A DNA stretch of 35,550 nt from Actinomycetota bacterium (GTDB lineage: Bacteria; Actinomycetota; Acidimicrobiia; Acidimicrobiales; Ilumatobacteraceae). The stretch's first letter is position 1. Each line of letters begins with the position of its first letter. Positions 1 through 7,794 of the stretch are shown piece by piece. The stretch covers positions 1 through 35,550 of the forward strand of contig VFZD01000011.1 in NCBI GenBank assembly GCA_016871295.1, in the 5' to 3' direction. The position numbers and the translations under genes were made by a program. The notes under the pieces are model-generated. The model searched no databases. It was not told where the DNA came from and saw nothing but the letters and a program-made list of their open reading frames with translations.

Positions 1-971
1 GCCGCGCCAAATGCCACGGCGGCGTGAAGCTCGAGCGTGCGCGCGGTGATCTTCGGCGCCAACAAGAAATTTTCGAGTTGTTGATAGACCGCGATAAACA
101 CGATCACCACCAATGCCTTCAACGGCGAGTCCAAAAATGCGAGCAAAGTCGGCAGCAGACCCGCCAGATAAGTGCCGATCACCGGCAGGAATTGCGAAAT
201 CAAACCGACCCATACAGCCAACGCCACGGGTGCGGGCGTGCCGATGGTCTGAAAGACAATCCAATGAAAAAACGCCGAGATGGCGGCGAGCAACGCGCGT
301 GAATAAATGTATCCGCCGGTCTTTTCGATCGCCAAATTCCACACCGCCAACACGACCTTTTGGCGCTCGGCGCTCAGCCGACCGCAGATCACGCGCCTCA
401 GGCGGGGCCCGTCGGAGATCAGATAAAAAGCGAACAATGTGATCCCAAAAACCTGAAGCAGACCGCTCAATGCGCCGAGCGAAACGTCGAGCACCCGATC
501 TTGCTGGCTATCAAAAAAGTTTTGCACCGATCCGTCGGGGTCGCCGATCGTGTCTATCCACTGCTGGGCGTCGATGTTGGTGCCAAATGTGTCGTTCAAA
601 AAACTGACCGTGTCACCGACATATTGATCACGATTGTCCAACAAGTCGCGGGCCTGGGTCGCAACGAGGGTACCGATTGCCGCACTGAACGAGATGATCG
701 CCAAATAGACCGCCAACAACATCGCTACGGTCGCCGAACCGCGCGACCAGCCGCGAGCCGCCAACCGATTGACGACGGGCTCGATGGCCAAGGCAAAAAA
801 CAACGAAATCAACAACAGAACCAGGAAGTTCGAGAGTTGATGGAACATCTCGCGGGCCACCAGGGCGGCCAAAAACCCCAACCAGAACAACAGGATCGCC
901 CGTGGCACCCATCTGGGCATTTTCTCCTGGGAGCTCAAGTCACCTGAATCGACATGACTCATGTCATCCAT
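1..971 (-). CDS. AI-2E family transporter (PerM/UPF0118 type), 3' end missing
   Basis: The reading frame is open from an ATG at 971 to the window edge with no stop, so about 323 residues are visible and the C-terminus is cut off; family members usually have about 340-370. The protein is strongly hydrophobic, with an N-terminal pair of membrane segments (about residues 20-60), a third near 75-95, a soluble region rich in acidic residues (about 100-150) and a further hydrophobic block. A family-typical stretch reads GLISQFLPVIGTYLAGLLPT, and the visible end carries the conserved PKITARTLELH region. The family covers multi-pass permeases and antiporters whose substrates are mostly unknown; autoinducer-2 export is only the namesake. 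An internal ATG at 962 is an alternative start. It is divergent from the MpaB gene with 60 bp between. Family is confident, substrate unknown. Confidence 0.88.
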   Translation of the reverse strand, partial: MDDMSHVDSGDLSSQEKMPRWVPRAILLFWLGFLAALVAREMFHQLSNFLVLLLISLFFALAIEPVVNRLAARGWSRGSATVAMLLAVYLAIISFSAAIGTLVATQARDLLDNRDQYVGDTVSFLNDTFGTNIDAQQWIDTIGDPDGSVQNFFDSQQDRVLDVSLGALSGLLQVFGITLFAFYLISDGPRLRRVICGRLSAERQKVVLAVWNLAIEKTGGYIYSRALLAAISAFFHWIVFQTIGTPAPVALAVWVGLISQFLPVIGTYLAGLLPTLLAFLDSPLKALVVIVFIAVYQQLENFLLAPKITARTLELHAAVAFGA

Positions 972-1017
972 CGTACTTCTCTGTTGTGTAGACAAATGTC
1001 CACCCGAGATGCCACGA

Positions 1018-1023
1018 TATAAC
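1018..1023 (+). promoter_or_regulatory. Candidate -10 box for the MpaB-family gene
   Basis: TATAAC lies 8 nt before the ATG at 1032. No Shine-Dalgarno-like purine run is visible in between, so transcription would start at or within a few nucleotides of the start codon. The last base departs from the TANNNT pattern seen elsewhere in the window, so this is a weak call. Confidence 0.35.
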
Positions 1024-1031
1024 GACCGTTT

Positions 1032-1919
1032 ATGAAACTCCCCGATAAAAAAATCGCGATCGCCCGCGCTCGCGAAAAATTTGCGACCAACTTGCGCGCA
1101 CGCGTTGTCGGCCCGAACGCTAACCAACGAACTTACGAGATCATGGACGCACCGGGTGAAAGATGGTTCGCCGAAGATCGCCCGATTCGCCTGGTGCACG
1201 GCGATGCGTCGATGTTCATCGGCGGACTGAGGGCGTTGTTGTTGCAGTCGCTGCATCCGTTGGCGATGGCGGGCGTCGCGAATTATTCGGATTATCGAAA
1301 AGATCCGTGGGGTCGTCTGCAACGAACCGCCGATTTTTTGGCGGCGACGAGTTTTGGTCCGGCAGATGAAGCGCAGAAAATAGTCGACCGAGTCAAGGCG
1401 GTGCATCTGAAGGTCAACGGTGTGGCCAGCGACGGCAGAGAATATTCGGCGACTGATCCGCACCTTTTGAAATGGGTGCACGTCGCCGAGATCGACTCGT
1501 TCTTGTGGACCTACCAAAAGTTCAGCACGGCACCGCTGGACCAGGCGGGTCGCGACGGCTATGTGAAAGATGCGGCGTTCGTGGCGCGCCTAGTGGGCGT
1601 TGTTGACCCGCCAGAAACCGAAGCCGAGATGCGGGCGATCATCCAGAGTTATCGACCCGAACTAAGGGGCACGCGCGAGTCGCGCGACGCGACGAAATAT
1701 CTTCTGTTCAAGCCGCCGTTGCCCGGTGCGGCGAAGATCGCCTATTGGTTGCTGGTGTTGGCGACGATTGCGACGCTGCCGATATGGGCTCGGATTCCGT
1801 TGCGGGTACCCTATCTGCCGATTGTTGAGCGCGTGATCTTGCGTCCGCTCGGCTACATGATGACCGCGGCGATCAGATGGGTGACGAGCACCCCCGTCGA
1901 CAAACTAAGTGACTCTTGA
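1032..1919 (+). CDS. Oxygenase MpaB family protein (DUF2236)
   Basis: A 295-residue protein of the MpaB/latex-clearing-protein superfamily, heme-dependent oxygenases common in Actinobacteria. Features seen are the opening DxxMFIGGLRALLLQSLHPLAMAG-type region (residues about 58-82, His75), a His at 125, and the diagnostic DPHLLKWVH segment at 142-150 with His144 and His150, which supply heme contacts in characterised relatives. A hydrophobic stretch near 236-254 could be membrane-associated. The natural substrate of most family members is unknown and cannot be told here. The ATG start has no SD but a TATAAC box 8 nt upstream. The 3' end overlaps the convergent kynureninase gene by 15 bp (1905-1919). 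Confidence 0.85.
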   Translation: MKLPDKKIAIARAREKFATNLRARVVGPNANQRTYEIMDAPGERWFAEDRPIRLVHGDASMFIGGLRALLLQSLHPLAMAGVANYSDYRKDPWGRLQRTADFLAATSFGPADEAQKIVDRVKAVHLKVNGVASDGREYSATDPHLLKWVHVAEIDSFLWTYQKFSTAPLDQAGRDGYVKDAAFVARLVGVVDPPETEAEMRAIIQSYRPELRGTRESRDATKYLLFKPPLPGAAKIAYWLLVLATIATLPIWARIPLRVPYLPIVERVILRPLGYMMTAAIRWVTSTPVDKLSDS

Positions 1920-3173
1920 GGTCGATTCGACGACTTCCAAATGTTTTTTCGATGCGACGAGATCGCGGATTCTTTCGAAACCATCGAACACCTCGACATA
2001 ACTCGTGGCCAACGGTGAGATCGCGAGCCTGATGCAATCGGGTTGGCGGTAATCGCCGATCACGTCGGCGAACAAGCGCATCGCCTCGGAAATCTTCTGC
2101 GCATGGGGATGTCGCACCGAGATATGTCCGCCGCGACGCGACTTGTCGCGCGACGTGACGACTGAAAACCCGAGCGGGGCGAGCCATGCATCGTGCAGTT
2201 CGATCATCAAATCGGTGCCGATCGCGGCCTTCTCGGCGATGGCCGCAAGACCGGCGCGTTCGATCATCGACAGCGCCGTCTCGACACATCGCATACCGAT
2301 GATGCTCGGGCTGGCGATTTGAAATCCTCGCATGCCGTCGGCGCGCTCAAAGCCCTGGCCCATCTGAAACTGGTCGCGTTGGGCGAACCAACCTTGAATC
2401 GGAACCCGAAGTTCGGCCTGCAGCCTCTTGCCGACAAAGAGCCACGCGGGTGAACCGGGCCCCGAGTTGCAATATTTGTAGGTGCAACCCACCGCGAGAT
2501 CGATCTTGTCGCGATCGAACTGCATCGGCACCACGCCCACCGCATGGCTCGCGTCCCAAACGAACAACGCGCCAGCGTCGCGCGCGATCTGGGTCAGCTT
2601 CGCCAAATCATGCAGAGCACCCGATCGATATTGAATCACCGAGAGCGTCACCAACGCGACGTCGTCGTTCAAGACCTTTGACAACGCCTCGGGAGAAACG
2701 AATTCTTCGCCCGAGTCGTCATCGATCAAGACGAGATTCAATCCGCGCTGTTTGCAAATTCCCTCGAGGACGTATCTGTCGGTCGGAAAGTTGGCCGTAT
2801 CGCTGATCACCGTCTTGCGACCTGGTCGGGCGTCGATCGCGGCGCAACACAGTTCATAAAAATTGACGCTCGTCGTATCGACACAAAGCGTCTGGCCCGC
2901 CTCGGCACCGAGCGTCGCACGCCCGAGCAGATCACCCACGGTTTGCGCCTCGTCGATCCAGTCAGACCACCCGGTGACCAATTTGCTGCCCCATTCACCG
3001 CGCAAAAACTCGGTCACGACAGCCAATGTCGCCTTGGGCATTCGCCCGAGCGAGTTGCCGTCCAAATAACTCAGACCGTCGTCGACAATGAAGAACTCGT
3101 CGCGAAATTTCGCCAGCGGGTCTTTGGCGTCGAGTTGTTCGGCAAAAGTTCGCGAAGTCTTGTCGATTGGCAT
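1905..3173 (-). CDS. kynU: Kynureninase
   Basis: A 422-residue PLP enzyme that cleaves L-kynurenine to anthranilate and L-alanine (or 3-hydroxykynurenine to 3-hydroxyanthranilate). The N-terminal YLDGNSLGRMP motif (about residues 35-45), the FVWDASHAVG aspartate region and the TYKYCNSGPGS segment with the PLP-binding lysine (Lys233) are all kynureninase signatures, and the length is normal. The ATG at 3173 was preferred to an in-frame ATG at 3230 because homology begins just after it, the upstream extension would overlap the tryptophan dioxygenase gene, and a TACGGT box sits exactly 6 nt before it. It is divergent from kynA with 13 bp between start codons. No kynurenine formamidase gene is seen nearby, although the pathway needs that step between the two enzymes. 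Confidence 0.93.
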   Translation of the reverse strand: MPIDKTSRTFAEQLDAKDPLAKFRDEFFIVDDGLSYLDGNSLGRMPKATLAVVTEFLRGEWGSKLVTGWSDWIDEAQTVGDLLGRATLGAEAGQTLCVDTTSVNFYELCCAAIDARPGRKTVISDTANFPTDRYVLEGICKQRGLNLVLIDDDSGEEFVSPEALSKVLNDDVALVTLSVIQYRSGALHDLAKLTQIARDAGALFVWDASHAVGVVPMQFDRDKIDLAVGCTYKYCNSGPGSPAWLFVGKRLQAELRVPIQGWFAQRDQFQMGQGFERADGMRGFQIASPSIIGMRCVETALSMIERAGLAAIAEKAAIGTDLMIELHDAWLAPLGFSVVTSRDKSRRGGHISVRHPHAQKISEAMRLFADVIGDYRQPDCIRLAISPLATSYVEVFDGFERIRDLVASKKHLEVVESTSRVT

Positions 3174-3185
3174 ACGCTCACCGTA
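3173..3185. promoter_or_regulatory. Overlapping divergent -10 boxes for kynU and kynA
   Basis: Only 13 bp separate the kynU ATG (3173, minus) from the kynA ATG (3187, plus). On the minus strand TACGGT (3185-3180) stands 6 nt before the kynU ATG. On the plus strand TACGCT (3173-3178) stands 8 nt before the kynA ATG. Both fit TANNNT -10 boxes, so both genes would give leaderless or nearly leaderless transcripts from interlocked, probably mutually exclusive, promoters. Alternatively the GGTGAG on the minus strand could act as a tight Shine-Dalgarno for kynU, with its promoter lying inside kynA. Confidence 0.55.
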
Positions 3186-3186
3186 T

Positions 3187-4002
3187 ATGAATTCGGACAA
3201 AAAGACGAAAAAGTTCGAATCAGCCGTCACCTACTCGTCATATCTGCAGATCGATCAACTATTGAAACTTCAGGCACCCCGTTCGGACGGCCCCGAACAC
3301 GACGAGATGCTGTTCATAATCGTGCACCAGACCTACGAACTTTGGTTCAAATGCGTGCTCCATGAATTGCACCGCGCCCAAGTTTTGCTCGAGCGCGGAG
3401 ACACGCACGAGTCGTTGCCCGTGCTGGGACGCGTGCGGACCATTCTCAAAGTCTTGGTGAGCCAGGTCGACATTCTCGAAACTATGACGCCATTGCAGTT
3501 CAACTCCTTTCGCGACCGGCTCGAAAAAGCGAGCGGATTCCAATCGGTGCAGTTCCGCGAACTCGAGGCGGTGTTGGGTCGCCGCGACGAGTCGATGGTC
3601 GCCCATCTCGAACCAGGGGGCGAGTCGTATCATCGGGTGCGCGAGGCGATGAATCGCCCTGCCCTGTTTGACTCGGTGATCAAATATCTGCTCAAACGAA
3701 GCCACAAGATTTCGCCGGAAATCTCGCAGAGAAATTTCGCCGAACAATATTCGCCAAACGAGCAGGTGCAGAAAACTTTGGTCGATGTCTATCGAAGCGA
3801 TCCCGAGGCGTCGATGTTGCTCGAAAAACTGGTGGATATCGACGAGGGCCTGCAAGAGTGGCGGTATCGACACGTAAAAATGGTCGAAAGAACCATCGGC
3901 ATGAAACACGGCACGGGTGGTTCGAGCGGTGCGGTGTATTTGGCCACGACATTGTTCAGGCCCGTCTTTCCAGATCTGTGGGCGGTGCGCTCACAGTTCT
4001 GA
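3187..4002 (+). CDS. kynA: Tryptophan 2,3-dioxygenase
   Basis: A 271-residue heme dioxygenase that opens the indole ring of L-tryptophan to N-formylkynurenine, the first step of the kynurenine route. Family hallmarks are YSSYLQIDQLL (16-26), DEMLFIIVHQTYELW (39-53) with the active-site His47, SFRDRLEKASGFQS (107-120) with the substrate-binding Arg109, the heme ligand His229 in WRYRHV, and the GTGGSSG substrate loop (242-248). The ATG at 3187 was chosen over an in-frame start at 3088 because homology begins about residue 13 and the longer form would run through kynU. There is no SD, consistent with leaderless translation. It is followed after 40 bp by the SRPBCC gene. Confidence 0.95.
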   Translation: MNSDKKTKKFESAVTYSSYLQIDQLLKLQAPRSDGPEHDEMLFIIVHQTYELWFKCVLHELHRAQVLLERGDTHESLPVLGRVRTILKVLVSQVDILETMTPLQFNSFRDRLEKASGFQSVQFRELEAVLGRRDESMVAHLEPGGESYHRVREAMNRPALFDSVIKYLLKRSHKISPEISQRNFAEQYSPNEQVQKTLVDVYRSDPEASMLLEKLVDIDEGLQEWRYRHVKMVERTIGMKHGTGGSSGAVYLATTLFRPVFPDLWAVRSQF

Positions 4003-4030
4003 CGCTTGGTTGGAACTCGAACCAAATCAC

Positions 4031-4036
4031 TAGCGT
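4031..4036 (+). promoter_or_regulatory. Candidate -10 box of a leaderless promoter for the SRPBCC-sulfatase run
   Basis: TAGCGT ends 6 nt before GTG 4043, the same spacing seen at several other genes here. It would allow the genes downstream of kynA to be expressed independently of kynA and supports the GTG rather than the adjacent ATG (4046) as the start codon. Confidence 0.5.
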
Positions 4037-4042
4037 GGTTCG

Positions 4043-4444
4043 GTGATGGGTACCGTGCGTCGTCATGCGTTCGTCGAGTGCGATGCCGATACCGTCTGGA
4101 AATTCGTGGGTGCGCCCGAGCGCCTCGCCGAGTGGTTCCCCGTGACGAACTGCAAGGTCGAAGGCGACAAGAGATTCGTCACGCTCGCCGCCGGCATCGT
4201 GTTCGAAGAGGACATCATCACCCTCGACCACGATTTGCGTCGCTTTCAGTACAAGATCGTCAACAACTCGCTGATCAAATTTCACCTGGCGACCGTCGAC
4301 GTGATCGAAGATGGTCCGACCCGATGTATCGTCGTCTATTCGACCGACATGGATCCCGAAGTGCTGGCTCTGCCGATCGCCGGTGCGGCCAGCGTCGGAC
4401 TGAAAAAAGTGAAGGAAATCTTCGACCGAAAGACCAAGCACTGA
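4043..4444 (+). CDS. SRPBCC (START/Bet v1-like) family protein
   Basis: A 133-residue protein (132 if started at the ATG at 4046) with the helix-grip pattern of the polyketide cyclase/SRPBCC superfamily: a first strand ending in FVECDADTVWKFVGAPERLAEWFP (about residues 10-33), several alternating strands, and a long C-terminal helix (about 108-130). These proteins bind hydrophobic ligands in a cavity; some are cyclases or stress proteins, and no function can be read here. GTG at 4043 stands 6 nt after a TAGCGT box. The stop overlaps the sulfatase start as TGATG, so the two are translationally coupled. Confidence 0.72.
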   Translation: MMGTVRRHAFVECDADTVWKFVGAPERLAEWFPVTNCKVEGDKRFVTLAAGIVFEEDIITLDHDLRRFQYKIVNNSLIKFHLATVDVIEDGPTRCIVVYSTDMDPEVLALPIAGAASVGLKKVKEIFDRKTKH

Positions 4445-5994
4445 TGGGTCGCAAGATTCTTTTCATCACCACCGACCAACAGCGCTACGACGCCCTGGGT
4501 TGCAACGGCGGTTCGGTCGCGCGCACCCCGAACATCGACGCGCTCAGCCAGAACGGCATCACCTACGATCGGGCGCATCCGCAAAACGTGGTCTGCATGC
4601 CGTCGCGCAGCACGATGATCACGGGCCAACATGTCAGCACGCACGGCGTGTGGATGAACGGCGTGCCGTTGCCCGAGGACGCGCCGAGCATCGCCAGCGA
4701 TCTGCGACAGGCGGGCTATGCGACCGCGCTGATCGGCAAGGCGCATTTCGAACCGTTGTTGGATCCTTTTCTGCGATTCACCGAAAACCGAATCGGCAAC
4801 CAACGCAAGACCGTCGACGACCCGAATCACCCCCATCGCGGGTTCGACCACATGGAGTTGTCGACCCACGGCGCGGTCGGCCAACTTCATTATTCGCAAT
4901 GGGTGCGCGACAATCACCCCGAAGTTGCGGGTGGCTACTACAGCGTTCTCGATCAAGAGTTGCAGGTCAACGCCCAGGGTGGTGGCGACACGAACGCCCC
5001 GCAAGTAAAACTGAACCCGATTCCCACCGAGTGGTATCACACGCAGTGGGTCGCCGACCGAACGATCAAGTGGCTTGAGTCGCTTCCTGCCGACAAAGAC
5101 TGGTTTTGTTGGATGAGCTTTCCCGATCCGCACCACCCGTGGGACCCTCCGGCCTCCGAGTTGCACAGGGTGCCTTGGCGCGATCTCGATTTGCCCACGG
5201 GTTATGTCGAGGACAGACAAAAACGGGAGAAGATCCTCGACGACAAATTGCGTCACTGGCGCGGTTGGTATGACGGAACATTCATCTCGAACTACGAGGC
5301 GCCGGCGCGGTGGGTGCCCGCCACATTGACCGCCGACCAGGTGCGCGAGGTGAACGCGTTCACGCATGTTGAAAACGAGTTGATCGACGATGCGATCGGT
5401 GATGTCTTGCGAGCGATCAACGCCCGCGGCTGGGAAACCGACGTAGACGTCGTGTACACGACCGATCACGGCGAATTTCAGGGAGACTTCGGCCTTCTGT
5501 TCAAGGGTCCCTACCACGTCGACTCGTTGATGCGGCTGCCCCTGATTTGGCGACCGGCCCCGAGCGCGCAAGTAAAACCAGCCCGTGTCGCCGCACCTGT
5601 CGGGCATGTTTCGTTGGCCTCGACCTTCGCCCACATCGCCGGAATCGATCAACCCGCATACACGCAGGCACCGCGACTGCCGCTCGACGATACCGATGCG
5701 GATCAGCTCGGTCACGAGCGCGTGCTCACCGAATGGGACAGCGTGCTCTTCGGCAAGATTGTCCATCTGCGCACGATTTGTCGCGACAACTGGGTCTGCA
5801 CCGCCGCGCTCCACGGAACGATGAACAATTTCGGTGAGGGTGAACTTTACGATTTGAGCAACGATCCGTTGCAACACATAAATCGATTCGACGACGGGTC
5901 GGTTCGGGCGCAGCGCGACGATCTGCTGAACGACCTTTGGGACAACTTGCCCGACCAGGTCTTGCCGCTGCGAAATATGGATGCACCGGTCTGA
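4444..5994 (+). CDS. Sulfatase-like hydrolase (alkaline phosphatase superfamily)
   Basis: A 516-residue hydrolase with the type I sulfatase signature CMPSR at 51-55, in which Cys51 would be converted to formylglycine. The N-terminal metal-binding TTDQQR (Asp11) and a C-terminal TTDHGEFQGDFG metal motif are present. It may be a sulfatase (choline-sulfatase-like or arylsulfatase-like) or a phosphonate monoesterase, which share the fold. No signal peptide is seen, so it is likely cytoplasmic. Its ATG overlaps the preceding stop (TGATG at 4442-4446). A longer in-frame opening extends back to 4006 but runs through the SRPBCC gene and lacks homology. Co-transcription with kynA and a hydroxyacid dehydrogenase-like gene suggests a catabolic job on a sulfated or phosphonylated small molecule (inference). 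A formylglycine-generating enzyme is not in the window. Confidence 0.85.
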   Translation: MGRKILFITTDQQRYDALGCNGGSVARTPNIDALSQNGITYDRAHPQNVVCMPSRSTMITGQHVSTHGVWMNGVPLPEDAPSIASDLRQAGYATALIGKAHFEPLLDPFLRFTENRIGNQRKTVDDPNHPHRGFDHMELSTHGAVGQLHYSQWVRDNHPEVAGGYYSVLDQELQVNAQGGGDTNAPQVKLNPIPTEWYHTQWVADRTIKWLESLPADKDWFCWMSFPDPHHPWDPPASELHRVPWRDLDLPTGYVEDRQKREKILDDKLRHWRGWYDGTFISNYEAPARWVPATLTADQVREVNAFTHVENELIDDAIGDVLRAINARGWETDVDVVYTTDHGEFQGDFGLLFKGPYHVDSLMRLPLIWRPAPSAQVKPARVAAPVGHVSLASTFAHIAGIDQPAYTQAPRLPLDDTDADQLGHERVLTEWDSVLFGKIVHLRTICRDNWVCTAALHGTMNNFGEGELYDLSNDPLQHINRFDDGSVRAQRDDLLNDLWDNLPDQVLPLRNMDAPV

Positions 5995-6008
5995 CAACTT
6001 CAAATGCG

Positions 6009-6914
6009 ATGAAGATCGGTTTTGTCGGCCTGGGCAACATGGGTCTGCCGATGTGCAAGCGCCTCGTCGCCGCCAAATATCGGGTGAAGGTTTTCGACCT
6101 CAAGCCTGAGAGCGTCATCGCGGCCCAAAATTGCGGCGCGATCGCCGCCCGTTCGGCGGCTGAAGCCGCGTCGGAGGTCGACCTCTTTCTCACATCTCTG
6201 CCGCGTCCAGAGCATGTTCGTGAGGTGATGATCGATTCGCAAGCGCTGGCGCAACTTGGTGCGAACTCGATCTGGGTCGATTTGACGACGAACCAACAGG
6301 AATTGCTCGTCGACTTGGCGGCCAAGGCCCCAACGGGCGTGAAAGTGCTCGACTCACCCGTCACCGGCGCCGTCGACGGGGCGCGAAACGGCAGGCTCAC
6401 CCTGTTCGTCGGCGGCGATGCTGAAACTGTCGCCAAGGTAAAACCGATCCTCGAAAATCTGGGCAAAGTGATCCATTGCGGGGGGCTCGGCACGGGCAAT
6501 GTCGTGAAACTCGTGACCAACCAACTCTGGTTCGTCGCCGCCGCCGCGATCGGCGAGGGTTTTGCGACCGGTATTTCAAATGGCGTCGAACTCGGCACGC
6601 TTTGGCAGGCGATCAAGGAAAGCGTCGGCGACAGTTTCGTCGCACGTCACGACGCACCGTCGATCTTCGCGGGTCACTACGACCCGTCGTTCTCATTGGA
6701 TCTGTGCCTCAAAGATCTCGGGTTGATCACCGAACTTGGACGTCAGGTGAACGCCGACCTGCCGATGACCCGCGCTGCCGTCGAGGCCTTCACCATGGCT
6801 CGAGATCGATACGGAAAAGACGCCGCCGAACTGCATGTGGCCAAGCGCATCGAGGACGATGCGAACATCTCGATGCGACTCGACGGTGACTGGACACCGC
6901 CATGGCAGGCTTAG
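6009..6914 (+). CDS. NAD(P)-dependent oxidoreductase, 3-hydroxyisobutyrate dehydrogenase family
   Basis: A 301-residue beta-hydroxyacid dehydrogenase. It has an N-terminal Rossmann motif GFVGLGNMGLPM (4-15), the substrate-binding DSPVTGAVDGARNG segment (about 117-130), and the catalytic GTGNVVKLVTNQ motif with Lys167. The family includes 3-hydroxyisobutyrate, tartronate semialdehyde and glyoxylate reductases and sulfolactaldehyde reductase; the exact substrate is not apparent. The ATG at 6009 starts directly at the Rossmann motif and lies 14 bp after the sulfatase stop, so it is probably in the same transcript. Neighbouring sulfatase and oxygenase genes suggest a shared but unknown catabolic route. 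Confidence 0.86.
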   Translation: MKIGFVGLGNMGLPMCKRLVAAKYRVKVFDLKPESVIAAQNCGAIAARSAAEAASEVDLFLTSLPRPEHVREVMIDSQALAQLGANSIWVDLTTNQQELLVDLAAKAPTGVKVLDSPVTGAVDGARNGRLTLFVGGDAETVAKVKPILENLGKVIHCGGLGTGNVVKLVTNQLWFVAAAAIGEGFATGISNGVELGTLWQAIKESVGDSFVARHDAPSIFAGHYDPSFSLDLCLKDLGLITELGRQVNADLPMTRAAVEAFTMARDRYGKDAAELHVAKRIEDDANISMRLDGDWTPPWQA

Positions 6915-6927
6915 GCTGAGCCACGAG

Positions 6928-7794
6928 ATGACTAATCGATACCGCATCGACGAGCTGGTCGACTTCGAGGTTTACCCGCTCGACGAACCGCAAAGCCCGA
7001 AATACAAGTCGGCGGTGATCGATGCCCGGGCGCAACTCGGCAACGACGGTTGCGCCGTGATGAAAAACCTGCTCCGACCCGCGGCGGTCAAAACGATCAG
7101 CGAAGAGATCGTCCAAAGAAAATCAAGCACTCATTTTTCGACCTCGAGCATGAACCCGTATTTTCACTCGACGAAGAACCCCGAGTTTCCCGACCACCAT
7201 CCCGTCAACACTTTCATCGAACGATCCAGCGGTTTCATTCCGGGCGACTCGTGGGATTCTTCGCTGGCCATCGACGCGCTGTTTCGCAGCGAACACCTGA
7301 CGGGTTTCATTCGCGACGCCCTCGAAACGAACGCCGTGCATTGTTATGCCGACCCGCTCGCTGGTCTGACCGCCAATATTTTGGAGCCGGGGCAGCAATT
7401 CGCCTGGCATTTCGACACGAACGAATTCGCCGTCACGGCGATGATCGACGAGGCCGACCAGGGTGGTCTCTTCCAGTATGTTCCGATGATTCGCAACCCC
7501 GACGACGAGTGCTTCGACAAGATTCAAAAAGTTCTGGACGGAGACATGAGCGAGGTCAAGACACTCGAGCTTCACGCGGGTGACCTGCAGATTTTTCGTG
7601 GTCGACACTCTTTGCATCGCGTGACCAGGGTTCCAAGAACTTCACGCCCGCGACACGCGGCGATCTTCGCCTACACCGCCGAACCGGGGGTGATCGGTCG
7701 GGTCGAACGAACCCGACAGCTGTTCGGTCGGGTGTTGCCCGCGCACGAGGAAGCCGAAAGGCTCAGGGTCCGCAGCGATCAGTTGATCGACTAG
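6928..7794 (+). CDS. 2-oxoglutarate/Fe(II)-type oxygenase (ArpA-like)
   Basis: A 288-residue protein with a double-stranded beta-helix oxygenase pattern. The HxD pair is His161-Phe-Asp163 in WHFDTNEF, and the distal His is His230 in the segment RHSLHRVTRV, followed by a RHAAIFAY strand typical of ArpA-like and related proteins. Substrate unknown. It starts 13 bp after the dehydrogenase gene, with a weak TAGGCT 10 nt before the ATG as a possible extra promoter. Its stop codon and that of the convergent agmatine deiminase share the palindrome CTAG (7791-7794), so the two genes meet tail to tail with a 4-bp overlap. Confidence 0.75.
   Translation: MTNRYRIDELVDFEVYPLDEPQSPKYKSAVIDARAQLGNDGCAVMKNLLRPAAVKTISEEIVQRKSSTHFSTSSMNPYFHSTKNPEFPDHHPVNTFIERSSGFIPGDSWDSSLAIDALFRSEHLTGFIRDALETNAVHCYADPLAGLTANILEPGQQFAWHFDTNEFAVTAMIDEADQGGLFQYVPMIRNPDDECFDKIQKVLDGDMSEVKTLELHAGDLQIFRGRHSLHRVTRVPRTSRPRHAAIFAYTAEPGVIGRVERTRQLFGRVLPAHEEAERLRVRSDQLID

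Noticed and set aside
24-947. Plus-strand open frames across the first kilobase
   Set aside because: They are Arg/Gln-rich shadows of the AI-2E family permease, which is the only frame with membrane segments and family motifs.
2943-4002. Longer forms of kynA and kynU starting inside each other
   Set aside because: Homology to known enzymes begins only after the inner starts, and both inner starts have well-placed -10 boxes.
4336-6003. 555-codon open frame on the minus strand opposite the sulfatase gene
   Set aside because: It is antisense to a gene with clear catalytic motifs, shows no recognisable domain, and reflects codon bias that keeps the opposite strand free of stops.
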